Source: UBA9926 sp023261215
GTDB lineage: Bacteria > Pseudomonadota > Gammaproteobacteria > Pseudomonadales > Azotimanducaceae
Assembly (NCBI GenBank): GCA_038136035.1
Contig: JAYPYV010000004.1
Coordinates: 55,326-119,325, forward strand
Reading direction: 5' to 3'
DNA length: 64,000 nt
A model generated the notes under the pieces. That model saw only the letters and a program-made list of their open reading frames with translations, made no database searches and was not told the origin of the DNA. Shown in pieces: positions 54,409 through 63,625 of the stretch; the first letter of the stretch is position 1, and the number at the start of each line of letters is the position of its first letter. The position numbers were made by a program, and so were the translations under genes.

Positions 54409-55380
54409 TTATTCGATGTTCAAAGGTTGAAAGAGGTGGATTTGGATCTGAAAACCGTTCTTCAGACCGAGGTAAGCCGTCTGGCTGGTTTGCAATCCCG
54501 CATGATTCGCCCAGGACGTCAGGTCAGTTGGGTCAAACCCCAGCCATTGATCGCCGCAGATCTCTCTCGCCCAATCCTGATCATGTGGACAAAGATCAAT
54601 CAGTAACAGTCGTCCATCGTGCCTTAACCAACGGCGCGCCGAGTCGAAAAAGGCTGCGGGAGATGCGACGTGATGCAGGACCATGTTGAGCGCGAGCAGA
54701 TCGACCGGGTGTTCGGGAGGCAGCGTAAGAAAATCAGCCAGCTTGAATTCAATGTTGGTGAGTCCCAGGCGTTCACACAGGGCCCGGGTGCCGTTCAGCA
54801 TCGCTTCGGAATTGTCAACGCTGAACACTTGGTCAAAGCGTTGGCTTAATTGCTCAATAAGATGGCTTTCACCAGATCCTATTTCCACTGCCAAACGCCG
54901 CTCACCGAGGGTCTCATGACTCAAGAGGTCCGAGACACAGCCCTGATAGTGTGAGAAGTCGGTGATCAGTTCCTGGTTGTCTTGTAGCTCAGCATGGCAG
55001 CGCTCAAAAAACTGAGCGGAACGATGACTTCGGTCTGCATGGACTTCGAGTTTGCGCTGCGCGGTCGCGGCGGATAAGGGGACCCGATCAATGGCATTGA
55101 ACATAGCTTGAACGAGGTCGCTAAACTCGGCGGCGCTCGCGGTCGATGTTCGGCGATAGAAGATTGATGTGCCTTCTTTTCGGGTTTCGACAATGCCCGC
55201 TTGGCTAAGGATCCTGAGGTGATGGCTCATCCCGGGTTGCGCCACGTCCGTCATTTTGCAGAGTTCAAGAACCCCATAAGAATCTTGGCGCAAGAGTCGA
55301 AGGACTTCGACGCGCAAGGGATCGCTCACGGCTTTGGTGAGCTGAACCAATTGATCGGAATGTAGAAAGGGCGCGTTCAA
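54409..55380 (-). CDS. ArsR-family HTH-SAM methyltransferase fusion (SahR-like regulator)
   Basis: A 323-residue protein with an N-terminal ArsR-type winged helix (about 1-95: DPLRVEVLRLLRQDSYGVLE, then CKMTDVAQPGMSHHLRILSQ) and a C-terminal class I methyltransferase fold (about 130-320, SAM loop VEIGSGESHL, then DLLALNMVLHHV). This fusion next to ahcY matches SahR, the ArsR-family repressor of S-adenosylhomocysteine recycling known in proteobacteria, whose C-domain binds SAH. The TTG start has no strong ribosome site. Its own palindromic operator lies 60 bases upstream, so autoregulation is likely. Confidence 0.82.
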   Translation of the reverse strand: MNAPFLHSDQLVQLTKAVSDPLRVEVLRLLRQDSYGVLELCKMTDVAQPGMSHHLRILSQAGIVETRKEGTSIFYRRTSTASAAEFSDLVQAMFNAIDRVPLSAATAQRKLEVHADRSHRSAQFFERCHAELQDNQELITDFSHYQGCVSDLLSHETLGERRLAVEIGSGESHLIEQLSQRFDQVFSVDNSEAMLNGTRALCERLGLTNIEFKLADFLTLPPEHPVDLLALNMVLHHVASPAAFFDSARRWLRHDGRLLLIDLCPHDQDWAREICGDQWLGFDPTDLTSWANHAGLQTSQTAYLGLKNGFQIQIHLFQPLNIE

Positions 55381-55439
55381 GGTTCGGTCTGTTCGTGAAA
55401 GGCGCCCATCTTAAGGATTCTGAGGGCTGTTTCAACTAA

Positions 55440-55459
55440 ATATCAAAAAATATTGATAT
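55440..55459 (-). promoter_or_regulatory. Palindromic operator upstream of SahR-like gene
   Basis: Perfect 7-base inverted repeat ATATCAA / TTGATAT separated by six A/T bases, 60 bases before the regulator's start. The size, symmetry and AT-rich core fit an ArsR-type dimer site, and it resembles reported SahR motifs. Confidence 0.6.
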
Positions 55460-56142
55460 AGATTGACTGCGCTGGACTAGAAGCTAGACTTTTGGATTTT
55501 GGGCTTTGAGGGCCAGCGGACTGGGCGCAAGGCGTGAGGCTTGAGCCGCTCTAATGAATTGTGTGCTGTTGTTGTTTGAAGCGGTGGTGGTGCCCAGTAC
55601 TCGTGGATATTTTTTTCGACCTCCAGACGCTGGCCGTCATTGACGAGTCGGCTCAGTATCGAATGTCGCTCCAAGGCGTCCCTCAAACATGAGCGTAGCC
55701 CTGCAATGCTGGAGGGGCATGAGATGCGCAGGCCGCGGAGGCGGTTTAACGCCGTGCTTCAAGAGAGATGATCGTTAAGTTCTCGATTGAGCCGCGTATG
55801 ACGCGGCCTCGCTATGCACTTGGCCGCGGGTTTTGACCAGCGCCCCCGAGCAGTGTGAGTCGATCAGAGGCTGAGAAAGCAAAGACGCCACGAGCTAGGG
55901 ATGAAAATTAGCCGTAGTCGAAATCCGAGCGCGGCGCTGAAGGGGCAAAAGACACTAAACTAAGGGTGATGTACAAGAAAACGGGTCAGCGCTCATCAGC
56001 ATTCCGCACTCATGGCTGTATCATTGGGCGAGAGTAACGTGGCTTTGACGCGCATCGAATAACGTCGGAAAAACCGGGCGCCTTCCAAGATCGATGCAGG
56101 ACGATCCTAGTGGCCACCCATCAGATGCCCGTTGGATGATCG
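55460..56142. other. Long intergenic region
   Basis: About 680 bases with no gene I can support. A minus-strand frame at 55477-55686 (69 codons, starts MRDALERHSILSRLV) has some coding character but starts with TTG, ends in low-complexity sequence and lies in the regulator's promoter region. I see no tRNA, riboswitch or mobile-element ends. Confidence 0.4.
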
Positions 56143-56658
56143 ATGAAATATCAAATTCAAGCGAAGTACGACCCGGAGCAAGATCGGATTTTGTTCCGTG
56201 TTGGCGATGGTGATGCACTTCGTCACGCCGTATGGCTGACTCGGCGGTATACCCTGCTTTTGCTCAAAGTCTTTGGTGAATTCATCAATCGAGACATTGA
56301 TGTCGCCGCGCAGGCCGGCGATCTAGAGCGCGCAGAAATTCGAGATTGGAAGGCTCAGAAAGCCTTGGATAAAGCCGATTTCAGTCAACCATTCGACGCT
56401 GAAGCTGAAATTGAGGCCATCGCAGAGACTCCGCTTGCCTTTGAATTGACTTATAAAATGAATAAAGAACGACTGTCTTTGAGTCTGAAGTCGAAGACCC
56501 AACCGGCCTTGAATTTAACGGTTGATCGAGACCTCACATTTAGCCTCATCGCGATGATTGGTAAGGCCGCCATGGCGGGAGACTGGCAGATACCGCAGGG
56601 CTTTCTCAGTCCGGCTTTAAGCGAAGGTCAGAGTCGATCGGCTCGTACGATTAATTGA
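56143..56658 (+). CDS. Hypothetical conserved-looking protein
   Basis: No family recognised. The 171-residue product is soluble: an N-terminal beta region (MKYQIQAKYDPEQDRILFRV), an amphipathic helical middle with WLTRRYTLLLLKVFGEFI, and a C-terminal mixed part with LNLTVDRDLTFSLIAMIG. ATG 56143 overlaps a GATCGATG context without a strong ribosome site. It converges with the histidine-kinase gene 4 bases away. Confidence 0.6.
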   Translation: MKYQIQAKYDPEQDRILFRVGDGDALRHAVWLTRRYTLLLLKVFGEFINRDIDVAAQAGDLERAEIRDWKAQKALDKADFSQPFDAEAEIEAIAETPLAFELTYKMNKERLSLSLKSKTQPALNLTVDRDLTFSLIAMIGKAAMAGDWQIPQGFLSPALSEGQSRSARTIN

Positions 56659-56661
56659 TCA

Positions 56662-58863
56662 CTAGTTGATGACTTCTCGAGGGGGAGGACGCTCCGAGCT
56701 GCCGGGATCTTGTGGCTCAGCCGGTGAGCGAGGTTCATCTGCCATTGGGAGCCGAACAGTCACCCTGACCCCATCGGGTTGCGTCACATTTTGAATGCTA
56801 ACGCTGCCTCCGTGGTGCTCCGAAATCACTCTCACCACATGGAGACCCATACCAAAGTGGAGGCGATTGTCTGGGTTGCCCGGTCGTATGGAAATCATTG
56901 AATCGAAGACGGCATCCATCATCTCACTCGGGATTTGAGGGCCTGTATTGGTGATAGAGAATTCGGCCACCCGACCCTCTTGGTAGAGCGAGAGAACAAT
57001 CGGTGCATCGATATCGGCAAAGTCCAGCGCATTATCAATCAGCTTGTCTAAGAGTTGCTCAATTCTAAAATCACTGACCATAACGGGGATGGCAACGGAC
57101 GAGCCTTGGTAGATGAAATTGCGTTTAGGGTGGACCACCTTGCAGTTATTGAGGTAGCTCTGGATTAGGGCAGTGAGATCGATCAACTCGAGATCTTCGC
57201 CAATCAGCGCGTCCTCAAGATTAGCGGCATCCGCAAGGTTCTGCACGATGAGGCCGATGCGATTAAGTCCTCGCTTCGCGCTCTCAAGATAGCGCACTCT
57301 CATCTCTGCTGACTCAGCGTCTGCAAGATTGTGTAAGGAGGTCGACAGGGTATTCAACGGGTTATTGATTTCGTGTCGAAGCGTTCTCGGCATGTTTTCC
57401 AAAAATTGATTATGTTGATGCATTCGCGAGAGCATGCCTGAAATGCTTCGAGCAAGGTCGCCAATTTCATCGGACGCCTCGATCTCCGTCTTAAGGCGAC
57501 TGGATGTGAGTCGTCCTCTCGCATCCAGGACATTCGCTGTCTCATTACCAAGTTTTCTGATGCGCCGGGTTAATCGAGCGGAAAAAGTGAGAATGATGCC
57601 TGCGAACAAGAGGAAGAACGCGAGCGAAAAGTTGACGATGGTTCGAAGCGCTTCTCTTCGGATCTCCGAAATGCGATCCGTTGTTTGCTTAAGGACCACA
57701 CTGCCCATAACCGAAGACTGATCAACGATCGGGTGGGCGGCCACGATGACGGGGCCGTCTGTAGGGGATTGAACGTAGTCCACCCTCGGTTCGCCGCCAA
57801 GGGCCTGTTTGATGATCTGCTCTTCTTGCGACGAATTTGGGTTGCTTAACGATGATTCCAGCAAGAGGTAGAAGGGATTTACGACGAACTCAAGCCAGCG
57901 AGCAACCTGACCCAACGCACCAGGTTCAGCGATCGGTGTTTCCCCAATGTCTTCATAACTACCAATTTCCGCTCGAATGCGGCCATTGACGTCGATGACT
58001 TGAATGTTCGCGCCAGAGTAGCCTAGGCCCTCGATGATCCGGAGTATCTCGGGTGACTTAAGCAGAACAAGTCCGAAGGCTTCGATGCCGCCAGAAGGAA
58101 GGGTCCCGGTGATCGACTCGATTGCTCGATTATCTTCGTTGTCAACATCCACCACGGCGAGGCCGAAATTTCGATTCTCCCCTAGAAACTCCAGAGGGAC
58201 TCTAAACTCAACCGCATATCCGGCTTCCGTTGTAACCAGTACACCAGGAATTCGATTCTCAGCGGCACCGTTGATGTCGTATCGCCAGCGATCATCGACC
58301 TCGTAAGCCGTGGTGACGCCTGGCTCCGTCGCTGTAATGACCACTTTATGGGTCTGCCCGGTCCCATCTTTGAAGGTCAAGCGGATGTGGTCTGAGAGAT
58401 CCAAGCGCAGAATGCTTTTGTTTCGGAACACGATTCGATCGTCGACTACTTGGACCAATGCATAAACTTGGCCGTTATGTTCACCCAGCACGAGGTAGAA
58501 CTGATTGAGTGCTCGATCGGGTGAAGGCGCGATAGATGAAGAACCAAAGCCGACGTTGTAATCGAGGATGTCCTCCCAATCGGCATCATTACCATCAATA
58601 CGAATGGGCTTCTCAAGAGGGTAGGCGTAAAGTTGTTCATACCCGTCAGGGTTAATAGGCAGTTCGTCAAAAAGGTCTGAACGACCATTAAGCAAGGTCG
58701 CAACGCCGCGTGCTGTCAACAGTTGGGCGTTTCGTTGGCTCTCAAGGAGGACGCCCTCCATTTCGGCAAGGTAGAGATAGCTGAACCAGGGAATGATGAC
58801 CAGGATGAAGCTGGTGAGAATAAATAGCTTGGTGCCCAGGCGTGGACCTTGCTTGACGGCCAT
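56662..58863 (-). CDS. Sensor histidine kinase, dedicated-sortase-system type
   Basis: A 733-residue membrane kinase. Helix 1 (about 12-32) is followed by a large periplasmic sensor (33-400) that begins with a CBM9/DOMON-like segment (YPLEKPIRIDGNDADWED). Then come a second helix (about 408-430), HAMP, the phospho-acceptor LRHEINNPLNTL (His about 496) and HATPase boxes (DKLIDNALDFAD, GMGLHVVRVI). This long sensor architecture is that of the proteobacterial dedicated sortase system kinase, found mostly in marine bacteria. It lies 3 bases behind its response regulator. No sortase is in the window. Confidence 0.85.
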   Translation of the reverse strand: MAVKQGPRLGTKLFILTSFILVIIPWFSYLYLAEMEGVLLESQRNAQLLTARGVATLLNGRSDLFDELPINPDGYEQLYAYPLEKPIRIDGNDADWEDILDYNVGFGSSSIAPSPDRALNQFYLVLGEHNGQVYALVQVVDDRIVFRNKSILRLDLSDHIRLTFKDGTGQTHKVVITATEPGVTTAYEVDDRWRYDINGAAENRIPGVLVTTEAGYAVEFRVPLEFLGENRNFGLAVVDVDNEDNRAIESITGTLPSGGIEAFGLVLLKSPEILRIIEGLGYSGANIQVIDVNGRIRAEIGSYEDIGETPIAEPGALGQVARWLEFVVNPFYLLLESSLSNPNSSQEEQIIKQALGGEPRVDYVQSPTDGPVIVAAHPIVDQSSVMGSVVLKQTTDRISEIRREALRTIVNFSLAFFLLFAGIILTFSARLTRRIRKLGNETANVLDARGRLTSSRLKTEIEASDEIGDLARSISGMLSRMHQHNQFLENMPRTLRHEINNPLNTLSTSLHNLADAESAEMRVRYLESAKRGLNRIGLIVQNLADAANLEDALIGEDLELIDLTALIQSYLNNCKVVHPKRNFIYQGSSVAIPVMVSDFRIEQLLDKLIDNALDFADIDAPIVLSLYQEGRVAEFSITNTGPQIPSEMMDAVFDSMISIRPGNPDNRLHFGMGLHVVRVISEHHGGSVSIQNVTQPDGVRVTVRLPMADEPRSPAEPQDPGSSERPPPREVIN

Positions 58864-58866
58864 TCG

Positions 58867-59565
58867 TTATTGAACGGACCAGCGATATCCGTAGCCATAT
58901 TCGCTCTTGATGCAATTGAACTCTGGATCCACCGCCTCAAACTTCTTGCGAATGTTTCGCATGTGCGTATTGATGGTGTTGTTAGTGACGAGCGATTGCA
59001 TGGTCGCATTCATGAGCGTGTCATAAGAAACGGCGTGACCAGGTACGCGAACCAGTTTTGCGAGCATTCTGAATTCGGTGCCAGAGAGATTGATGGTTTG
59101 CCCTTTCCAAGAAACAAGGAGCGCTTCTTGATCGATCGACATGTCGCCGACCAACTTTGCTTCACTGGTGCCTGCGCTTTGACCTGTGCGCGCTTCCTGG
59201 ATGCGTAAAAGCGAACTGATCTTTTCGGAGAGATAATCCAACGAGATGGGCTTTGGAAGATAATCCCAAGCACCCAAGCGGAGTCCACTGATCTTGTCGA
59301 TTTCGGTGATGCGTTCAGTCAGGAAGATCACGGGCAAATTAGGCGCCCTACTCAGCAGATCTCTGCACAATTCAAATCCTGCATCCACCTCGTCGCCGAG
59401 AATGATGTCCAAGATGACAAGATCGGGCAGCGCCTCATCGAATCCCGCCAGTGCATCTGGTCGGCTGGAGAAACCTCGAACCGTATACCCTTTTTTGCTG
59501 ATGGCATCGATGTAGTTAGTTCGTTGATCTGCGTCGTCTTCAACGATGACTATGCTTTTGGCCAT
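58867..59565 (-). CDS. Response regulator, dedicated-sortase-system type
   Basis: A 232-residue OmpR-type regulator. The receiver domain (1-120) has acidic pocket EDD (9-11), phospho-acceptor Asp53 (VILDIILGD) and the KPIS Lys. A winged-helix domain (about 135-230) ends CIKSEYGYGYRWSV. The receiver carries the LGDEVDAGFELCRDL segment typical of the dedicated sortase system regulators. It is the promoter-proximal gene of the pair with the kinase. Target genes are not visible. Confidence 0.88.
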   Translation of the reverse strand: MAKSIVIVEDDADQRTNYIDAISKKGYTVRGFSSRPDALAGFDEALPDLVILDIILGDEVDAGFELCRDLLSRAPNLPVIFLTERITEIDKISGLRLGAWDYLPKPISLDYLSEKISSLLRIQEARTGQSAGTSEAKLVGDMSIDQEALLVSWKGQTINLSGTEFRMLAKLVRVPGHAVSYDTLMNATMQSLVTNNTINTHMRNIRKKFEAVDPEFNCIKSEYGYGYRWSVQ

Positions 59566-59607
59566 GAGACGTTTCTCACCAGTTAGAGGGTTATTTTAGC
59601 GCGAAAT

Positions 59608-59707
59608 NNNNNNNNNNNNNNNNNNNNNNNNNNNNNNNNNNNNNNNNNNNNNNNNNNNNNNNNNNNNNNNNNNNNNNNNNNNNNNNNNNNNNNNNNNNNN
59701 NNNNNNN
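59608..59707. other. Assembly gap (100 N) cutting the ribokinase gene
   Basis: Exactly 100 N. The ribokinase C-terminus is missing here, probably about 20-30 codons; the flanks share no overlap. Confidence 0.95.
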
Positions 59708-60543
59708 CCTGGACGTTCAACACTGATGCCGGCCGCGGCGCATCCTTGATGGAGTGATGCTAAGGGTTCGAGCCCGTTTATGAGTCCGGCAAGAAAAAAG
59801 CCAGTGAAGGTGTCACCCGCACCCGTCGTATCAACAACCTGGACCTTTCGGGCCGGTGCATGCTGTCGCGCCTTCGTATCTTGGTACCAGGCGCCTTGCT
59901 CGCCGAGGGTGAGCACAATTTGTGCGTCAGGAAAGGTTTTAGCGACTTGATCCAGGATTTGTTCAGGCTCTTGCTTGCCTGTTAAGGCAGCACCCTCAGT
60001 TTCGTTCACAATAAAGAGATCGATGTCTTCCAAGGGGAGGTCGAGTGCGCGTTGATTCATGGGCGCCATATTAAAGGCAACCCGCATTGATCGAAGTTTT
60101 GCCATTTCGATGGCTTTCAAATTGCCACTGGTCTCGTTCTGAATCAGTAGCCAGTCCCCTGGCTCGGCCCTTGCGAGTCCCGCCTCAAGAAGCGAGGCGT
60201 GGTCGTCGAGGTTTGTGCCCCCGTGGATGAAGATCGCGTTCTCGCCCTCCGGATTGATTTGAATGATCGCGTGTCCGCTTGCAGAGGATGTGATCCTGAC
60301 GTGCTCGGTATCGACGCCGTGGTGGTCGAGCAATGCTTTAAGGTGCTTGCCATCCTCTCCCAAAGCGCCAATATGGCTGACGCGAGCCCCTGCCTTGGCT
60401 GCCGCGATGGATTGATTCAGGCCTTTGCCGCCAGGATAAATTTCATAGCTTAAAGCGCTGAGTGTTTCGCCTGGTGCAACGAAATGAGGCACTTGGTAAA
60501 CGTGATCAATGCAACAAGAGCCGTAATTGAAAAGTCGAGGCAT
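59708..60543 (-). CDS. rbsK: Ribokinase (3' end in gap)
   Basis: PfkB-family sugar kinase phosphorylating ribose at O5. The readable 278 residues carry the N-terminal signature GGKGLNQSIAAAKAG and the C-terminal VDTTGAGDTFTGFF with catalytic Asp. The final segment stops at SVERP, where ribokinases continue GA and then about 20 residues, so the 3' end lies in the gap. Other PfkB substrates are possible; GGKGxNQ and GAGDTF favour ribokinase. No ribose uptake genes are adjacent. Confidence 0.85.
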
Positions 60544-60771
60544 GATGGGGTCCGAGATTAGTGACGTAGCGATGTTAAAACATTTCGTCGTAAGGTCTTC
60601 AAGACGATGTGAATTAGGGCCCCTGTGATGGACCTATGATCGATCAGCTTTTTAGGTCCCTGGGTCGAATTAAGCCAGTGGCGTGAGGCTGGCAGACACA
60701 CGGTTTTAGATCATTTCTTTTTTGTTTTGGCATTAAGTTGAAGGAGCGAATTGCGTGGAAGGAGCGCGATG
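60544..60771. other. Promoter region of divergent rbsK / PqqB-like genes
   Basis: Non-coding. A T-rich stretch (60714-60728) lies just upstream of the AAGGAG sites at 60739-60746 and 60759-60764; no defined promoter pair is assigned. Confidence 0.3.
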
Positions 60772-61734
60772 ATGATGCGTGAAGTTGAACGATGGTTGAG
60801 GGCCCTGGGACGGCCGCAAGAGTGCTGCCTGCTCTGGATCTGGGTGGGCTTACTCATGGTCCCAATGAGCGCCTCATCCGCGCAGTTGATCGTGCTGGGT
60901 GTCGCCCAGGACGCTGGCTATCCTCAAATCGACTGCTATGAACCGCGGTGCCTGAACCTCTGGGACGATTTCGAGCTTCAATCGGGGGCAACCTCGATCG
61001 CGGTGGTGAATGGTCAGGGTCGGGTCCTGTTGTTTGATGCGGCGCCTGAATTGCCAGAGCAACTTTACGTGTTGTGGCGTCACTCAAAGGCGAGAGTGTC
61101 TGACATCGATGGCCTTTTTTTGACGCACGCTCATATGGGACATTACCTGGGGTTGGCGCATTTGGGCAAAGAGGCGGTTGGCGCGCGCGAGGTCCCCGTT
61201 TATGTCATGCCACGCTTCAAGCAGTTTTTGGAGCGAAATGGTCCGTGGAGTCAACTCGTCACTGAGCGAAACATTTTGCTTCGAGAGTTAAATGACGAGC
61301 AGTGGGTCGCGGTAAACGATGTCCGTGTGAAGCCGATGCTCGTGCCTCATCGAGATGAGTACAGCGAAACCGTTGGGTTTGTGATTGAAGCGGGGCAGCG
61401 TGTTCTATACCTGCCAGATATCGACAAATGGGGGAAGTGGGCCTGGAATCTTGCTGACGTTCTAGAGACCGTTGATTGGGCATTTATCGACGCCTCTTTT
61501 TTCGGCCAAGGCGAGCTTCCAGGTCGGGATATGTCGTTAATCCCTCATCCCACAGTCAGCGAGACCATGACCTTGCTCGCCAATATTTCCGAAGTCGAAA
61601 AATCTAAAGTTCGATTCATTCACATGAATCACACCAACCCTTTGCTTCAGAAGGCCTCGCCCGAGCGCGAGGCGGTGCTGGCGGCAGGGTTTGGCATTGC
61701 TCGTCCAGGAGAAGTGATTGATTTAGCGCCTTGA
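60772..61734 (+). CDS. PqqB-like MBL-fold metallo-hydrolase, exported
   Basis: A 320-residue metallo-beta-lactamase-fold protein with an N-terminal hydrophobic export signal or anchor (about 20-40). It resembles PqqB in LVLG-type opening VLGVAQDAGYPQIDCYEPRC and the last domain with HMNHTNPLL. It carries a THAHMGHYLGL metal motif rather than the degenerate PqqB version, so it is probably an active hydrolase. No pqqA, C, D or E is nearby. Of three consecutive ATGs the one at 60772 has the best spacing from AAGGAG (60759-60764). Confidence 0.8.
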   Translation: MMREVERWLRALGRPQECCLLWIWVGLLMVPMSASSAQLIVLGVAQDAGYPQIDCYEPRCLNLWDDFELQSGATSIAVVNGQGRVLLFDAAPELPEQLYVLWRHSKARVSDIDGLFLTHAHMGHYLGLAHLGKEAVGAREVPVYVMPRFKQFLERNGPWSQLVTERNILLRELNDEQWVAVNDVRVKPMLVPHRDEYSETVGFVIEAGQRVLYLPDIDKWGKWAWNLADVLETVDWAFIDASFFGQGELPGRDMSLIPHPTVSETMTLLANISEVEKSKVRFIHMNHTNPLLQKASPEREAVLAAGFGIARPGEVIDLAP

Positions 61735-61744
61735 TAATGGGGCG

Positions 61745-63106
61745 CTATTGCGCCTGAGGTCGATTGATCACTGAGCCGAGTTTTAGGAGCGCCAGGCCTC
61801 CAAGTGCGGCCGTTGCACCATAAATGAGGATGGTCCAGACCAGGGGGATCGAAGGCAGAATGGGCGCCATGATGCCGAGGATGTGGAAGCTCAGAAAGAC
61901 GATCGCGATGTTGAAAAACGCGAGCTCCTTGGCCACTGGCGAGGCCAAATGAGGATCGAGGATCCTCAAAAGCAGAATGCCTGTTCCGGTTGAACCGCAG
62001 CAGCAGCCAAAGCTGGTTAGGCCTCGTTCAAGTCCAAAGGTTTTAAGTCGTCTGCCCGCGCCTAAGCACAGGAGCGCGGTTGCGATGGTGATGCCAAGCG
62101 CAACCCACAATATGGGCATCCAGTAAGTTGAAAGGAGTCCGAAGTTAACGCTCACTAACGTTGCGGTCACCATGATATCAACAGAAGTGCCGGTGATTCT
62201 TTTTTGTGTCTCGTCATCAACGAGATGCCCCAATTTGAACGCGTCAAGGCAGCGACGAAGGATGACGCAGACCATCAGCCCATGAAAAAAGAAGAGGTTA
62301 TAGCTAAAAATATTTTCGATGGCGGTGTCTCGGACTAGGACCTGCATACCGCTCAGATAGCCATGGGTTAAAAGGTAAGCAACACCCAGCAACCCTAAAT
62401 GGAAACCGAGGGAATCGAGGTTAGAAGGATGTGAGATTTGATGTCCCGCTGGATGCGTCTCAGGCTGCTCAAAAAACCCCCCTTCAAATTCTGCGTCGAT
62501 CCGCTCTGATCCCTGTTGCAGATGTTGGCTCATGGCCCATCGAGCGACCGGCACGCCGATGACAAAGGCGGCAACGAAGCCCAATGAGGCGTAGATCAGT
62601 CCAAAGTCGGTGGCAAGTTGAATATCAAAAGAGGTTTCCCACAAGCTACCCAGCGCAATGGCTTGTCCCGGACCTTGGGTGAAGCCATGAGTGATGATCA
62701 TCCCCAGGTAATCTGAGAGTGGTTGCTCGGATGAGAATCCATTGTAGAGGCGGATGAGCAAGAGCCCGAGTAGTGCTTGAAGGGTAAGACTGATCACCCA
62801 GATAACGGACATCCACAGACCGCCCCAAGCGAGTTCGGATGAATCGTTACTTTGAGTTCGGCTGGTCAGAACGAGGGACATGAAACTCAGCGTAAACGCG
62901 TGGAATGCAATGGCCGTGAAATCGCTTGAGACGTAACCCATGGAAAGGTCGCCGGCGACCAAAAGGAAGCCCGCGATACCGCCAATCAGGCTTGCGGGCA
63001 CCAGGTTCCTTTGGAAAAAAGGCAGCGCCCTCCGAGTCATCGCGCCGAGAAACAGGAGGGCGAGGATGAACGCGAAGGCAAGAACGGGCGGAAAGGTTGA
63101 GGCCAT
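61745..63106 (-). CDS. Sodium/glutamate symporter-like carrier (GltS family)
   Basis: A 453-residue inner-membrane protein with about ten helices in two inverted halves. The conserved GltS segments are HGFTQGPGQAIALG (first re-entrant loop) and GCCCGSTGTGILLLRILDP (second). Between the halves is a hydrophilic loop (about 215-245). Start ATG 63106 is preceded by AGGAAA; a longer frame from 63262 is not credible because it crosses hairpins and repeats. Substrate probably glutamate or a similar acidic solute. Confidence 0.85.
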   Translation of the reverse strand: MASTFPPVLAFAFILALLFLGAMTRRALPFFQRNLVPASLIGGIAGFLLVAGDLSMGYVSSDFTAIAFHAFTLSFMSLVLTSRTQSNDSSELAWGGLWMSVIWVISLTLQALLGLLLIRLYNGFSSEQPLSDYLGMIITHGFTQGPGQAIALGSLWETSFDIQLATDFGLIYASLGFVAAFVIGVPVARWAMSQHLQQGSERIDAEFEGGFFEQPETHPAGHQISHPSNLDSLGFHLGLLGVAYLLTHGYLSGMQVLVRDTAIENIFSYNLFFFHGLMVCVILRRCLDAFKLGHLVDDETQKRITGTSVDIMVTATLVSVNFGLLSTYWMPILWVALGITIATALLCLGAGRRLKTFGLERGLTSFGCCCGSTGTGILLLRILDPHLASPVAKELAFFNIAIVFLSFHILGIMAPILPSIPLVWTILIYGATAALGGLALLKLGSVINRPQAQ

Positions 63107-63141
63107 CGTTGAATTTCCTAGGTAGATTGTCTTTCTACAGA

Positions 63142-63166
63142 AACCGCTTGTAATTGAAAAGCGGTT
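63142..63166. other. 8-bp hairpin in gltS-like leader
   Basis: AACCGCTT and AAGCGGTT form a perfect 8-bp stem with a 9-base loop, 36 bases upstream of the carrier's start. It could be an operator or attenuator; no T-run follows. Confidence 0.4.
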
Positions 63167-63210
63167 CGAACCTCTGCAGATCGGCCGTTTTCGGTTTTGG
63201 ATAAGGTGTG

Positions 63211-63252
63211 TGGTGGTTCTATTCCGAGACTTTGGTGGTTCTATTCCGAGAC
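63211..63252. repeat. Tandem 20-bp direct repeat
   Basis: TGGTGGTTCTATTCCGAGAC occurs twice (63211-63230 and 63233-63252) with a two-base spacer, exactly at the edge of the compositional change. Confidence 0.8.
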
Positions 63253-63270
63253 GAAGACCCAACTGCAGAG

Positions 63271-63625
63271 GTTGGTGGACAAATTTATTAAAACAAAGGA
63301 AATTAATTAATGAAAATATCTTGTTAATGAAAAATATTGGATTTATTAAAATTATAAGTATCTAAATTACATCAAGATTAGGAAAATAATTATTTATATC
63401 GTATTTATTTACCATATATACAATATAAATCCGGATAAATGAATTTTATGAACCAAAAGCGGCTGATTAATGGAAGATTCTTGGTATCTTCAGGCATTTT
63501 AGGCACATAGTCTGGAAAAGATTAGTAAAATACCAAAAATAAAACAAAATAATGCCTATAATTAATTTTTTTAACCTGTAAAAGCCCTAATTATTTATTA
63601 ATATACAATTTATTCCCTAAAAAAG
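63271..63625. other. AT-rich non-coding island
   Basis: About 355 bases made almost wholly of A and T, with stops in all frames, unlike the GC-moderate rest of the window. It ends at a short CCCT/AGGG hairpin (63615-63627). Confidence 0.7.

Noticed and set aside
54400..55500. SAH or SAM riboswitch for ahcY
   Set aside because: Only 10 bases separate the regulator and ahcY, and the leader before the regulator shows a protein-type palindrome instead of a riboswitch fold.
63157..63180. tRNA T-arm (GGTTCGAACC)
   Set aside because: The flanks do not form a T-stem or acceptor stem; the match is part of a separate hairpin.
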